25,622 nucleotides of DNA from CAZEER01 sp964511215 (GTDB lineage: Bacteria > Fidelibacterota > Marinisomatia > Marinisomatales > UBA1611): the NCBI GenBank assembly GCA_964511215.1, contig CAZEER010000029.1:1-25622 (forward strand), read 5' to 3'. Below, piece after piece: positions 1 through 8,317 of this stretch. Position numbers and translations under genes: made by a program. Numbering within the stretch: the stretch's first letter is position 1; each line of letters starts with the position of its first letter. Under the pieces are notes generated by a model. It was not told the origin of the DNA. It ran no database searches and worked only from the letters and a program-made list of their open reading frames with translations.

Positions 1-2
1 AA

Positions 3-374
3 GACTATTCATCAGAAATTCAAATATTTGAGCATGAATTATTAGAGCTCCGTAAGCAATTAGAATCACATGAATTATACGAAAATATCACATCGATAAA
101 CAATATTCAAATTTTCATGGAAAACCATGTATTCGCGGTTTGGGACTTTATATCACTAGTTAAGGCTCTCTAAATAAAACTAACATATAGATCCTAATAA
201 CTCTAATTGTAATAAAATGAAATATTATTTTAATAGGCATATTGAATTAGATTCTGATTTACATGTTCCACTTGCTCAAAAAATGGTTGTAGAATTATGC
301 TCTAAATCATCAAAAATTGGGATGAAGCTCTAGAGTTAGCCAAAAAATGTCTACATCAAAGAATTAATTTATAG
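3..374 (+). pseudogene. DUF3050 family gene, internally deleted and frameshifted
   Basis: Two separated pieces match the two ends of a DUF3050 protein, a family of about 230-260 residues of unknown role that I recall as heme-oxygenase-like in fold. The first piece is open from the window edge in the frame of base 3 to a TAA at 171-173. It ends with the family hallmark FMENHVFAVWDF followed by ISLVKAL, and then stops where the family continues. The second piece starts near 217 and gives YYFNRHIELD and later QKMVVELC, the family's C-terminal signature. It then stops early at TAG 331-333. The expected ending, WDEALELAKKCLHQRINL, is found in another frame at 318-371, followed by TAG at 372-374. 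The central portion, roughly 130 residues by my memory of the family, is absent. The true start lies left of the window. The loss of the middle plus a frameshift make it a dead gene, unless the assembly is wrong here. The family assignment is from memory of its motifs. Confidence 0.75.
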
Positions 375-432
375 GATACAACTTTAGAGTTAATTAATAA
401 AAAAAAACGATTGTAGTCTAGATCAAATATAG

Positions 433-448
433 TTTAGATATATCTAAA
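433..448. repeat. Perfect 16-base palindrome
   Basis: TTTAGATATATCTAAA reads the same on both strands and ends directly against the stop codon of the asparaginase gene (449-451). It lies between the DUF3050 remnant and the end of that gene. It could be a weak bidirectional terminator or a protein-binding site. It is all A/T except two G:C pairs and lacks a clear loop and U-tract, so a strong intrinsic terminator is unlikely. Confidence 0.4.
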
Positions 449-1402
449 TTAGTTTATCATCCCTTTAACCGTAAAAAGCTTATTTTTATTTTTATGATAA
501 TGTGCATAGTCAAAAGACCATTTTAAACATGCTCCACCCACTTTACCATCTTTCCTAAGTGCAATATATCCAATTTGAAAATCTGGATTACCATTGTGCG
601 CTTTTATGACTCTTTTTAATGCTTCCTTGCAAGCTGCTTCTGGTGAATATCCTTGTCTCATCATTTCTACAACAAGAAAACTCCCCACTGTTTTTATAAC
701 TTCTTCACCTAGACCTGTAGCTGCGGCACTTCCAATTTCATTATCCACAAATAATGCTGATCCAATAATTGGACTATCCCCTACTCTACCATGCATTTTA
801 TAAGCCCATCCACTAGTTGTACAAGCACCAGCTAGATCCCCATTACTATCCTGCACTAAAACAGATATAGTATCATGAGTTTCATGCGGAGTCATTTCTC
901 TTCTATCTTTCAACCATTTTTCCCATTCTTTTTTTGAATTCTCTGTTAGCAAGTTCATCTCTTTAAATCCTTTAGAAATTGCAAATTTCCGAGCACCCTC
1001 ACCCACTAACATGACGTGTTTTGTATCTTCCATAACTTTTCTTGCAACTGAAATTGGGTGTTTAATATTTTGGAGAAATGCGACTGAACCAGCATTGCCA
1101 TCAGAATTCATCACACAAGCATCAAGAGTTACCTTCCCAAGTTCATCTGGTAATCCCCCATATCCTACAGAATTATTATCAGCATCAGACTCTGCGTGCC
1201 TTGCCCCGGCTTCAGCAGCATCCATAGCATTACCTCCCTCATCAAGCACCTTCATAGCAACTTTATTTGCAGGTAAACCGAAATTCCAAGTAGAAAGTAT
1301 TGTAGGCATATTTTTATTTGTCCTTAATCTCCCTGCCTTTGTTAAAACCATAGGCGATGCAAAACCAATTGCCCCGGTCTTTAAAAAATCTCTTCTTTTC
1401 AT
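449..1402 (-). CDS. N4-(beta-N-acetylglucosaminyl)-L-asparaginase (glycosylasparaginase), Tat-exported
   Basis: The protein is 317 residues and belongs to the Ntn-hydrolase asparaginase-2 family, which cleaves the bond between asparagine and N-acetylglucosamine in glycoprotein remnants. The N-terminus MKRRDFLKTGAIGFASPMVL is a textbook twin-arginine signal (RRDFLK plus a hydrophobic stretch), so export of a folded enzyme to the periplasm is likely. The Asp-Gly-Gly region near 80-90 (YGGLPDE) and DACVMNSDG near 94-102 are typical of the family. The motif HDTISV near 176-181 supplies the nucleophile: self-cleavage before Thr178 should free the catalytic threonine and split the chain into alpha and beta parts. 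The downstream TSGWAYK and GDSPIIGSA segments fit the substrate pocket. Length matches bacterial homologues. It stands alone, with 202 noncoding bases upstream. Its role is probably scavenging of glycopeptides. The family call is firm; the exact substrate is inferred. Confidence 0.92.
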   Translation of the reverse strand: MKRRDFLKTGAIGFASPMVLTKAGRLRTNKNMPTILSTWNFGLPANKVAMKVLDEGGNAMDAAEAGARHAESDADNNSVGYGGLPDELGKVTLDACVMNSDGNAGSVAFLQNIKHPISVARKVMEDTKHVMLVGEGARKFAISKGFKEMNLLTENSKKEWEKWLKDRREMTPHETHDTISVLVQDSNGDLAGACTTSGWAYKMHGRVGDSPIIGSALFVDNEIGSAAATGLGEEVIKTVGSFLVVEMMRQGYSPEAACKEALKRVIKAHNGNPDFQIGYIALRKDGKVGGACLKWSFDYAHYHKNKNKLFTVKGMIN

Positions 1403-1604
1403 ATCATAAACATAACAGATTTTTTTAATTATTATTATTATTTTATACTAATTATTTCCCTATTACTATCGCACATTCTGTATAGGACTAGTTTTCACTT
1501 TTCTTTATAATAAGAGACTCTCATATCTCTCCTATAGGTAAATAGGCTATTGGGTTAGTAGTCCAAAAAATGACATGACCGCATTTTCTTTTTTAACAAT
1601 TAAG
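1403..1604. other. 202-base intergenic region upstream of the asparaginase gene
   Basis: This region separates the metallophosphoesterase stop (minus strand, 1605) from the asparaginase start (1402). It should hold the asparaginase promoter. On the minus strand a GTATAAAAT run around 1443-1451 could serve as a -10 element, but no convincing -35 is visible. A short ATT microsatellite lies near 1427-1443. I found no tRNA, open frame or strong hairpin. Confidence 0.35.
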
Positions 1605-2774
1605 CTATATTTTTACATTTTTCTTAAGACGTAAAAGTGTGATTTCTGAAGGAACGCCAAGGCGTAATGGTGGCCCCCAATATCCAGTACCTCGATTTAC
1701 ATAAATCTGTGTACCATAATGATCGTAGTGTCCTGCCATATAAATATTAGCAAGCCTAGCGGCATAGGTAAATGGCCAAAACTGTCCACCATGTGTATGT
1801 CCAGACAATTGTAAATCAGCTCCAGCATCATGAACGGCATGTATACTATTTGGCTGGTGTGCTAAAACTATCTTAATAATATCTTTGGGGAGATTGCTCA
1901 AAGCGAGCTGCGGATCCGACTTATGATTAGTTTTAATTTGATGTGCTCTAAAATCTGTAATACCTGCTATTGCGATCTTATTATTCGATTTCAAAATTAC
2001 TTGATTAGTATTAACCAAATTAATCATGCCTAATTGGTCAGTCGCATCCAACCAAGGATCTACACCAGAGTAATACTCATGATTGCCCGTTACAAAATAA
2101 GTTCCAAACCTTGCGATCATATCTTTAAATGGCTCTAATTCATTACGGAGATAACTTACTGATCCATCGACAAGGTCACCTGTAACAGCAATAAGATCGG
2201 GATTAATACGACCTATTGATTTAAGAACATCTTCAACATACGGTCTCTTAATAGTCGGTCCAACATGAAGATCAGAAATTTGAGCAATTGTAAAATTTTC
2301 AAATTCTGCAGGTAGTCTATCTAAATAAATATCTTGTTTTATTACTGTTGGACCTTTTCTTGAATTATAGAGTCCATATGCTGATGCTATCCCTGTAAAG
2401 CCAAGAATGCTAACCCCGGCCACAGATTGTTTTAAAAATTCTCTTTTAGAATTATCAGCAACTTGTTCTATTTTAATAAATCCATTTATTATGGAAATGC
2501 ATTGCACTAAAACATCTTTTGTTAATAAAGCTAAAAAGGATAATGTGAAAAACCCCAAACTAGTATACCCCAAAAAAGAGAGCCTATCAACAAGCCTTGA
2601 TTCATGTCCATTGATTCTTAGCAAGATTGGTATTAATGGCATAAAACTGAATATGAAAACAATAACAAAGGCGAGTACATACTGAAACGAATTCAGATTA
2701 AGTGTAGGAATAATTCGCCACCCAACATAACCATACATCAGTAAAAATACACCCAATGCAATTATAAAAAACAT
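1605..2774 (-). CDS. Membrane-anchored metallophosphoesterase (YaeI-like)
   Basis: This 389-residue protein has about four hydrophobic segments in the first 130 residues, including MFFIIALGVFLLMYGYVGW at the start. They are followed by a short linker and a calcineurin-like phosphoesterase domain. All five metal-site motifs are present in order: SDLHVG, TGDLVDG, GNHEYY, LAHQPN and SGHTHGGQ. The layout is that of the YkuE/YaeI-type phosphoesterases, some of which act on UDP-diacylglucosamine or other lipid-linked phosphates. The substrate here cannot be told. A stretch near residues 108-128 (KREFLKQSVAGVSILGFTG) resembles a signal-like or anchor segment just before the catalytic domain, so the catalytic part may face the periplasm. 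The gene follows gcdH by 39 bases on the same strand and may share its transcript, with no obvious functional link. Confidence 0.88.
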   Translation of the reverse strand: MFFIIALGVFLLMYGYVGWRIIPTLNLNSFQYVLAFVIVFIFSFMPLIPILLRINGHESRLVDRLSFLGYTSLGFFTLSFLALLTKDVLVQCISIINGFIKIEQVADNSKREFLKQSVAGVSILGFTGIASAYGLYNSRKGPTVIKQDIYLDRLPAEFENFTIAQISDLHVGPTIKRPYVEDVLKSIGRINPDLIAVTGDLVDGSVSYLRNELEPFKDMIARFGTYFVTGNHEYYSGVDPWLDATDQLGMINLVNTNQVILKSNNKIAIAGITDFRAHQIKTNHKSDPQLALSNLPKDIIKIVLAHQPNSIHAVHDAGADLQLSGHTHGGQFWPFTYAARLANIYMAGHYDHYGTQIYVNRGTGYWGPPLRLGVPSEITLLRLKKNVKI

Positions 2775-2813
2775 ATAGATTAATAAAGACTAATATTTCA
2801 ATTAAATACTAAA

Positions 2814-3986
2814 TTAGGAATCAAATGCGGCAATCCCCGTTACACTCTCACCTAAAATTAGAGAATGCATTTCGTGTGTACCTTCATATGTATAAACAGA
2901 TTCTATATTTGCCATATGCCTAATAGGTGAATAATCTATACTAACACCATTAGCACCTAAAATTTCTCTAGATATTTTTGCTACATCTCTTGCTAAGAGA
3001 CAATTATTTCGTTTTGCCATGGAAACCTGTTGAAAATTCATCTTACCATCATCTTTTAACCTTCCTAGTCTGTAAACAAGAAGCTGTGCTTCAGTTATTC
3101 TTGTGACCATTTCTGCAAATTTTGCCTGGGTCAATTGATATCCAGCAATAGGCTTTGAGAATTGTTTTCTTTCTTGTGAATAATCTAAAGCTATATTGTA
3201 ACAATCTACCGCAGCTCCTACCATACCCCATGCAATACCATAGCGAGCCTGAGTGAGACAACTTAAAGGTCCTTTAAGACCTTCAATATTAGGTAACCGA
3301 GCTGAATCTGGGACTCTGACATTCGACATGGATAATTCGGATGTTATAGATGCACGAAGACTTAATTTACCATGTATGTCACTCGTGGTAAAACCATCCA
3401 TCCCTTTTTCAAGTAAAAATCCTCTTACAATACCATCAGCATCTCTTGCCCAAACAACAGCGACATCCGCTAGAGATCCATTGGTAATCCACATTTTATT
3501 TCCATTAATAATCCATTCATTCCCATCCTTTATACAACGCGTTGTCATACCTCCTGGGTTAGAACCATAATTTGGTTCTGTTAACCCAAAACAACCAACC
3601 TTCGTACCTGCACCAAGACCTCTAAGCCATTTATTTTTTTGTTCATCTGAGCCATAAGCATAAATCGGATACATCACCAGAGATCCTTGCACACTTGCAA
3701 AAGACCTTAATCCAGAGTCACCTCTTTCTAACTCATGCAAAATAAGGCCATATGCAACATTACTTACCCCTGATCCACCATAATCTATTGGTAACGATGA
3801 CCCCATAAATCCTAATTCCCCTAATTTGGGGACTAACTCAAGAGGGAATGTACCGTTTTCATAGTGTTTTTTTACCAGAGGCATAAATTCTGCCTGAACA
3901 AATTCATAGGCAGTCCTCTGGATCATAAGCTCTTCATCCGTTAAAAGCTCAGATATATTATAAAAATCTGGTCCAAAAGATTTCAT
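2814..3986 (-). CDS. gcdH: Glutaryl-CoA dehydrogenase (acyl-CoA dehydrogenase family)
   Basis: The 390-residue flavoprotein has the full acyl-CoA dehydrogenase fold. The N-terminal helical part includes GFMGSSLPIDYGGSG and RGDSGLRSFASVQGSL. The middle has the FAD-contact motifs CFGLTEPNYGSNPGGM and WITNG, and the C-terminal helical domain includes YSQERKQFSKPIAGYQLTQ. The ending YEGTHEMHSLILGESVTGI is the glutaryl-CoA dehydrogenase signature; Glu368 is the expected catalytic base. The enzyme oxidises and decarboxylates glutaryl-CoA to crotonyl-CoA in lysine, tryptophan or aromatic breakdown, passing electrons to ETF. The first ATG gives the expected length for the family. It is divergent from ribD across 97 bases. 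I see no other lysine-degradation gene in the window. Confidence 0.92.
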   Translation of the reverse strand: MKSFGPDFYNISELLTDEELMIQRTAYEFVQAEFMPLVKKHYENGTFPLELVPKLGELGFMGSSLPIDYGGSGVSNVAYGLILHELERGDSGLRSFASVQGSLVMYPIYAYGSDEQKNKWLRGLGAGTKVGCFGLTEPNYGSNPGGMTTRCIKDGNEWIINGNKMWITNGSLADVAVVWARDADGIVRGFLLEKGMDGFTTSDIHGKLSLRASITSELSMSNVRVPDSARLPNIEGLKGPLSCLTQARYGIAWGMVGAAVDCYNIALDYSQERKQFSKPIAGYQLTQAKFAEMVTRITEAQLLVYRLGRLKDDGKMNFQQVSMAKRNNCLLARDVAKISREILGANGVSIDYSPIRHMANIESVYTYEGTHEMHSLILGESVTGIAAFDS

Positions 3987-4017
3987 GATTATCCTAATTT
4001 TAACATAGAAATTAAGT

Positions 4018-4023
4018 TATAAT
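4018..4023 (+). promoter_or_regulatory. Possible -10 element for the riboflavin operon
   Basis: A perfect TATAAT stands 60 bases ahead of the ribD ATG in the 97-base divergent gap between gcdH and ribD. No good -35 is seen at the usual distance; TTTAAC at 3998-4003 is only 14 bases upstream. The whole region is so AT-rich that a chance match is quite possible. The gap holds no FMN riboswitch. Confidence 0.28.
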
Positions 4024-4083
4024 TTGGTTTAATAATGAATGGATTAGTTATTTATTTAATAATATCAATATTAAATTTTTCAT

Positions 4084-5094
4084 ATGTATCATTCTGACAA
4101 ATATTTTATGAGACTTGCTATTAAAGAAGCTCTAAAGGCTGAACCAAGTGTTTATCCTAATCCAAAAGTTGGTGCAATTATTGTTAAGAATGGTAAAGTT
4201 TTATCTACTGGATTTCATAAATCATTTGGTTCAGCTCATGCAGAGGAAATAGCAATAAAAAATCTTGAATCTTCTTATAATAATGTCACACTTTATGTTA
4301 CTCTGGAACCCTGTAGTCATAAAGGGAAAACAGATCCCTGCACAGAATTAATTGATAAAGATATTTTTCAACGTGTAGTTATAGGATCTTCAGATCCTAA
4401 TCCATTGGCATGTGGTGGTGCAAATATCATAAGAAAAAAAAATATCCAAGTAGATGAAAATATCTGTCAGGATGAAACAAAAATTTTAAATAAAAGGTTT
4501 TTTACATATCATGAGAAGAAACGTCCATATATAATTCTAAAAATGGCTTCTACGATGGATGGTTTTATAGCAGAGGCAGATGGGTATTCAAAATGGATTA
4601 CAAATCAAAAATCAAGAGAATCTGTACACAAACTTAGAGCCAGCTGTGATGCAATTTTAGTAGGTAGAAAAACTATAGAAAAGGATAATCCTTTTTTAAC
4701 CAGCCATGGGAAAGGTAAAAATCCTAAAATTGTTTTACTTGATCCAGATTCAAAGCTTGATAAAAATAAAAATGTTTTCCAAAATGACCCAATTGTTTTT
4801 TCAAAAGGTTTAGGCAGGAATAGTCCTAAAATAAATATAAAAAATATTCTAGATACCTTGTACACCAACTCCTATCAGACCCTACTTGTTGAAGGAGGCG
4901 GAATAACTTTTTCACACTTTCTCAATAATAATTTATTTGATGAATTACATATATATTTTGCGCCAAAATTTATCGGAGATGGTATTCCTATTTACTATGG
5001 GATAAAAACACTGAAAGAAGACTTAAATTTGCATATACATAAAATTGAGAATTTTGATAATGACATTAAAATCATCTACCATAAAAAACCATAA
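4084..5094 (+). CDS. ribD: Bifunctional pyrimidine deaminase/reductase RibD
   Basis: The 336-residue enzyme performs the second and third steps of riboflavin synthesis: deamination of the GTP-derived diaminopyrimidine, then NADPH-dependent reduction of the ribose. The N-terminal deaminase domain has the zinc site: His52-Ala-Glu54 and the cysteines of EPCSHKGKTDPC (Cys77 and Cys86). The C-terminal reductase domain begins near residue 140, with RPYIILKMASTMDGFIA, then ILVGRKTI and LLVEGGG. It is slightly shorter than many RibD proteins (about 360) but has all landmarks. It is the first gene of a four-gene operon; its TAA overlaps the ATG of ribE in a TAATG junction. No Shine-Dalgarno site precedes its start, which was chosen because the alignment begins there. 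Confidence 0.95.
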   Translation: MYHSDKYFMRLAIKEALKAEPSVYPNPKVGAIIVKNGKVLSTGFHKSFGSAHAEEIAIKNLESSYNNVTLYVTLEPCSHKGKTDPCTELIDKDIFQRVVIGSSDPNPLACGGANIIRKKNIQVDENICQDETKILNKRFFTYHEKKRPYIILKMASTMDGFIAEADGYSKWITNQKSRESVHKLRASCDAILVGRKTIEKDNPFLTSHGKGKNPKIVLLDPDSKLDKNKNVFQNDPIVFSKGLGRNSPKINIKNILDTLYTNSYQTLLVEGGGITFSHFLNNNLFDELHIYFAPKFIGDGIPIYYGIKTLKEDLNLHIHKIENFDNDIKIIYHKKP

Positions 5095-5693
5095 TGTTTA
5101 CTGGCTTAATCGAAGAAACTGGAATTGTATCTAAACGGATTAATAATCCAGATGGTATAGAGCTCGACATTCAAGCTAAAAAAATACTAGAAGATTTGAA
5201 AATAAATGATAGTATTTCTTGCTCTGGTATTTGTCTTACTGTTACGAGAATAGCAGGTAATAAATTTACAGTACAACTTGTAGAAGAAACATTGAAACGT
5301 ACAAATGCAAAATCTTGGGATAAAGGCATTAAAATCAATTTAGAGCGCTCCTTACTTCCAAGCACAAGACTTGGAGGCCATTTTGTTCAGGGGCATATAG
5401 ATACAGTAACCACAATACATGACATCATTAATAAAAAAGACTCTGCTACTTGGTACTTTGTTTTAAATAAAAAAATCGATAAATATATAGTAGAAAAAGG
5501 TTCTATATGTTTGGATGGAATTAGTCTCACTGTAGTAATGAAAAATAAAAAATATTTTTCTGTCGCTCTTATTCCTCACACTTTAAATGTAACAAATTGG
5601 AATCAGAAAAACATTGGAGATCTAATCAATGTAGAAGTGGATATAATGGCAAAATACATTGAAAATTTTTTAGGAGAAAAAGATGCAGTTTAG
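5094..5693 (+). CDS. ribE: Riboflavin synthase, alpha subunit
   Basis: The 199-residue protein condenses two molecules of 6,7-dimethyl-8-ribityllumazine into riboflavin. It shows the expected internal duplication: the first lumazine-binding half starts with MFTGLIEETG and contains SCSGICLTV; the second begins near GGHFVQGHIDTV and contains KGSICLDGISLTVV. Length is normal for a homotrimeric riboflavin synthase. It starts in a TAATG overlap with ribD and overlaps ribBA by 11 bases at the far end, so the three are translationally coupled. The gene is called ribC or ribE depending on the naming tradition. Confidence 0.95.
   Translation: MFTGLIEETGIVSKRINNPDGIELDIQAKKILEDLKINDSISCSGICLTVTRIAGNKFTVQLVEETLKRTNAKSWDKGIKINLERSLLPSTRLGGHFVQGHIDTVTTIHDIINKKDSATWYFVLNKKIDKYIVEKGSICLDGISLTVVMKNKKYFSVALIPHTLNVTNWNQKNIGDLINVEVDIMAKYIENFLGEKDAV
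5672..5677 (+). promoter_or_regulatory. Shine-Dalgarno site of ribBA
   Basis: AGGAGA lies five bases ahead of the ribBA ATG, inside the end of ribE. It is one of the few clear ribosome binding sites in the window; most other genes rely on overlap or have no visible site. Confidence 0.6.
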
Positions 5694-6882
5694 CACAATT
5701 GAATCTGCCTTAGACGATATTAGAAATGGAAAAGCAATCATTGTCGTAGATAGTGAAGATCGTGAAAATGAAGGAGACCTAGTTATTGCATCTGAGCTTA
5801 TAACTCCTGATTCCATTAACTTTATGGCTAAGGAAGGTCGTGGACTAATATGTGTATCAATAACTAAAAACCATGCAAACCACTTAAATCTTGAGCCTAT
5901 GGAAAGACGTAATTCTAGTTTACATGAAACCAATTTCACAATCAGTGTTGATGCAAAGCACAATACAACAACAGGCATCTCCGCATTTGATAGATCAGAA
6001 ACAATTCGGACCATAATCGATGATAATACAAAATCACAAGATCTTGCCCGACCTGGGCATATTTTCCCAATTGTTGGTAAGGATGGTGGCGTTCTAAGAC
6101 GCGCTGGCCATACAGAGGCAAGTATAGATCTAGCTATTATGGCAGGGCTAAAACCTAGTGGAGTGATTTGTGAAATCATGGCAGATGATGGATCGATGGC
6201 ACGAGGAAAAGAACTACATCAATTTTCCAAAAAGCATGGTCTAAATATGATATCTATTTCAGATCTAATTAGATTTATTAGAGAAAAGAAAAAACTTGTT
6301 AACAAAATAGAGACCATAAGTCTACCAACTAAAGATGGCAAGTTTGAATTACATTTATATGAAGAGATTTATAATAATCAAACACATGTAGCTTTAACAA
6401 CTGGTGATTATTTATCCTCCGATTCGGCATTAGTTCGGGTACACTCAGAGTGTCTCACTGGAGATGTATTTCATTCTCTGCGTTGCGATTGCGGTAATCA
6501 ATTAGATGCAGCAATCAAAGCAATTAGCGATCATGGTTCAGGTATTATTGTTTATCTAAGACAAGAAGGTCGAGGCATTGGTCTGAAACATAAAATCAAA
6601 GCTTACAAACTTCAGGAAAAAGGTTTAGATACAGTAGAAGCAAATGAAAAATTAGGATTTAAGCCAGATCTGCGAGACTATGGTGTAGGTGCACAAATTT
6701 TAAAAGATTTAGGCATTAATCAACTTACCGTATTAACAAATAATCCAAAAAAATTGGTGGGGCTAGAAGGTCATGGATTAAAAATAACAGGTCGTTTACC
6801 AATTGAAATCAAACCAAGCGTAGATAATAAAAAATACCTGGATACTAAAAAAGAAAAACTAGGGCATATTCTGAATCTATGA
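5683..6882 (+). CDS. ribBA: Bifunctional DHBP synthase / GTP cyclohydrolase II
   Basis: This 399-residue fusion supplies both precursors of riboflavin. The N-terminal RibB half (about 1-200) makes 3,4-dihydroxy-2-butanone 4-phosphate from ribulose 5-phosphate. It carries DSEDRENEGDLV, RPGHIFPI and RRAGHTEASIDLA. The C-terminal RibA half (about 205-399) opens GTP. It carries the zinc cysteines in ECLTGDVFHSLRCDCGNQL, the catalytic YLRQEGRGIGL, and DLRDYGVGAQIL before TNNPKKLVGLEGHGL. Both halves look catalytically complete. A good Shine-Dalgarno site supports the chosen start. It overlaps ribE by 11 bases and ribH by four (ATGA). Confidence 0.96.
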   Translation: MQFSTIESALDDIRNGKAIIVVDSEDRENEGDLVIASELITPDSINFMAKEGRGLICVSITKNHANHLNLEPMERRNSSLHETNFTISVDAKHNTTTGISAFDRSETIRTIIDDNTKSQDLARPGHIFPIVGKDGGVLRRAGHTEASIDLAIMAGLKPSGVICEIMADDGSMARGKELHQFSKKHGLNMISISDLIRFIREKKKLVNKIETISLPTKDGKFELHLYEEIYNNQTHVALTTGDYLSSDSALVRVHSECLTGDVFHSLRCDCGNQLDAAIKAISDHGSGIIVYLRQEGRGIGLKHKIKAYKLQEKGLDTVEANEKLGFKPDLRDYGVGAQILKDLGINQLTVLTNNPKKLVGLEGHGLKITGRLPIEIKPSVDNKKYLDTKKEKLGHILNL

Positions 6883-7304
6883 TAGCAATTATAGCGAGTT
6901 CTTTTAATCAACGTATTACTGATGGTCTTTTGAAGGGGTGTTTGCAATCACTCACAGAAAATAATTTCACAGATAAACAAATTAATATTTTTCGTGTACC
7001 TGGAGCATTTGAAATACCAGCAAAAGTAAAATATCTAGCAAAAACAAATCAATATGATACTATTATTGCATTAGGCTCTGTGATAAAAGGAGAAACAGAC
7101 CACTATCACTATATTTCTCAAGCAGTAACTAATGGTATTATGTCCATCTCTTTAGAATTAGAAAATAAATCCCCATATATTTTTTTTGGTATATTAACCT
7201 GTCAAAATAAAGAACTCGCCATTGCAAGATCAGGAGATGATTTCGAAAATAATAAAGGGTATGAAGTGGGGTTGGCGGCAATATCCCAGCTTAATGATCA
7301 TTAA
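6879..7304 (+). CDS. ribH: 6,7-dimethyl-8-ribityllumazine synthase
   Basis: The 141-residue protein joins the RibD product (after dephosphorylation) to dihydroxybutanone phosphate, the penultimate step of riboflavin synthesis. Family motifs are clear: SSFNQRIT near the N-terminus, RVPGAFEIP, then GSVIKGETDHYHYIS with the catalytic histidine region, FGILTCQN, and the C-terminal NKGYEVGLAAI. Its length fits the shorter members (about 140-160). It starts in an ATGA overlap with ribBA and ends two bases from the end of the convergent FabD-like gene. The dephosphorylating enzyme is not recognised in the window. Confidence 0.95.
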   Translation: MIAIIASSFNQRITDGLLKGCLQSLTENNFTDKQINIFRVPGAFEIPAKVKYLAKTNQYDTIIALGSVIKGETDHYHYISQAVTNGIMSISLELENKSPYIFFGILTCQNKELAIARSGDDFENNKGYEVGLAAISQLNDH

Positions 7305-7319
7305 GATTAAATATTAATC
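7290..7319. terminator. Two adjacent small inverted repeats at the convergent gene ends
   Basis: CTTAATGATCATTAAG (7290-7305) is a perfect 16-base palindrome spanning the ribH stop codon. It is followed directly by GATTAA-ATA-TTAATC (7305-7319), which overlaps the end of the FabD-like gene. Lying exactly between two convergent operons, they may weakly terminate both. The stems are AT-rich and have no following U-run, so a strong intrinsic terminator is not supported. Confidence 0.3.
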
Positions 7320-8317
7320 CTCTGCTCAGGTATGCCCATAGATAAAATATATGGATCATTATTTTGTCTATTGATGAAATCTTTTTTTGAATTAATACCC
7401 AACCAATAATTATCTACCAATATTTGTCCCACAGCACCACCTAGAGAATTACCAGGGCCTAATAAAAATATTTTATCTGGACTATACTCTTTAATTGCTA
7501 CTGTTATAGAATGATTAAAATTAAATGTATTTGTTACCTGCTCTCCTAAAGTATAATCCATTAATTCTTTTGGATCTGAACTATAAGGAGACCAGACTTT
7601 TCCACGGCCATCTATTAATGGTATAGTTGGTTTTTTGAAAAGTGACAGATTAAATTGCTGAAATGCTTTCTCAGAAACAGATGTTAGTAGAGGAGTATGG
7701 AATGCTGCATGTAATGGTATCTGAAATGGATATTGTTTTATAGTCGGCAATTTTTTTAATAATAAATCAATAGATTTTTGATCTCCACCTACCACAATAT
7801 ACCCACCTAACTCAATTGACACAAAACTTCCTGTCTCTTTAATCTGGGAATATATCATTGTTTTACGCTCCATATCAAACTTCCAATTTTCATCTACAAA
7901 TGGATATATCAATTGTCCACCAATGATACCATTTTTCATCATTGACCCCATCTCTTGAATTAAATTGTAACCATCTTTTATTTTTAGAGCTCCACCTAAT
8001 ACAAGAGCAATATACCACCCCATCGAATTACCTGTTATAGCAACTATATCATAGAGATTTTGATCAATTGAGAAAAAGTCTGATAAACTACAAGCATAAA
8101 TCAATGGTGATGCATTTTCCCCAGCCATATGTATTTTTGATTTAAAAGGAGCATTGTCCAATTCACTTAATGCTAATAATCCATTTGTTTTTCTTTGATT
8201 ATCCATCCAACTAATATGTGGTTTAGCTGAATCACCAAACTGTTTCAGATAGCCTGATGTTTCTCTAGTGTATGAACCTCTACCTGGGCACACTACCACA
8301 ATTCGTTTCTTAGCCAT
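7307..8317 (-). CDS. FabD-like acyltransferase, atypical active site
   Basis: The 336-residue protein has the malonyl-CoA:ACP transacylase (FabD) fold landmarks, in altered form. Near the N-terminus PGRGS (11-15) replaces PGQGS, so the oxyanion-hole glutamine is an arginine. The nucleophile elbow is G-N-Ser98-M-G instead of GHSxG. The arginine that holds the malonate carboxylate (E. coli Arg117) appears to be a methionine near 123. The catalytic histidine seems retained in AAFHTPLL (His207), and PGNSLGG near the C-terminus fits the family ending. The enzyme probably transfers a non-carboxylated acyl group, or is not an ordinary MCAT. It overlaps the preceding E1 gene by eight bases, which suggests a shared job, perhaps handling the acyl group E1 makes. 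No acyl carrier protein gene is nearby. The fold is fairly sure; the reaction is unknown. Confidence 0.72.
   Translation of the reverse strand: MAKKRIVVVCPGRGSYTRETSGYLKQFGDSAKPHISWMDNQRKTNGLLALSELDNAPFKSKIHMAGENASPLIYACSLSDFFSIDQNLYDIVAITGNSMGWYIALVLGGALKIKDGYNLIQEMGSMMKNGIIGGQLIYPFVDENWKFDMERKTMIYSQIKETGSFVSIELGGYIVVGGDQKSIDLLLKKLPTIKQYPFQIPLHAAFHTPLLTSVSEKAFQQFNLSLFKKPTIPLIDGRGKVWSPYSSDPKELMDYTLGEQVTNTFNFNHSITVAIKEYSPDKIFLLGPGNSLGGAVGQILVDNYWLGINSKKDFINRQNNDPYILSMGIPEQRINI

Noticed and set aside
174..216. Transposon or repeat scar between the two DUF3050 fragments
   Set aside because: The 43 bases contain no inverted or direct repeat and no part of a transposase; a simple deletion explains it.
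1011..1409. Open frame of 132 codons on the plus strand
   Set aside because: It lies antisense within the asparaginase gene, has no recognisable domain, and the coding signal belongs to the minus-strand gene.
1403..1604. Possible tRNA or small RNA in the 202-base gap
   Set aside because: No cloverleaf, no T-loop consensus (GGTTCGAATCC) and no strong stem on either strand; only short chance repeats around CCTATAGG.
3987..4083. Possible FMN riboswitch ahead of the riboflavin operon
   Set aside because: The gap is only 97 bases, very AT-rich, and shows none of the conserved G-rich blocks of the FMN aptamer.
5670..6179. Open frame of 169 codons on the minus strand
   Set aside because: It is the antisense shadow of ribBA, whose motifs (DSEDRENEGDLV, RPGHIFPI) prove the plus strand is the coding one.
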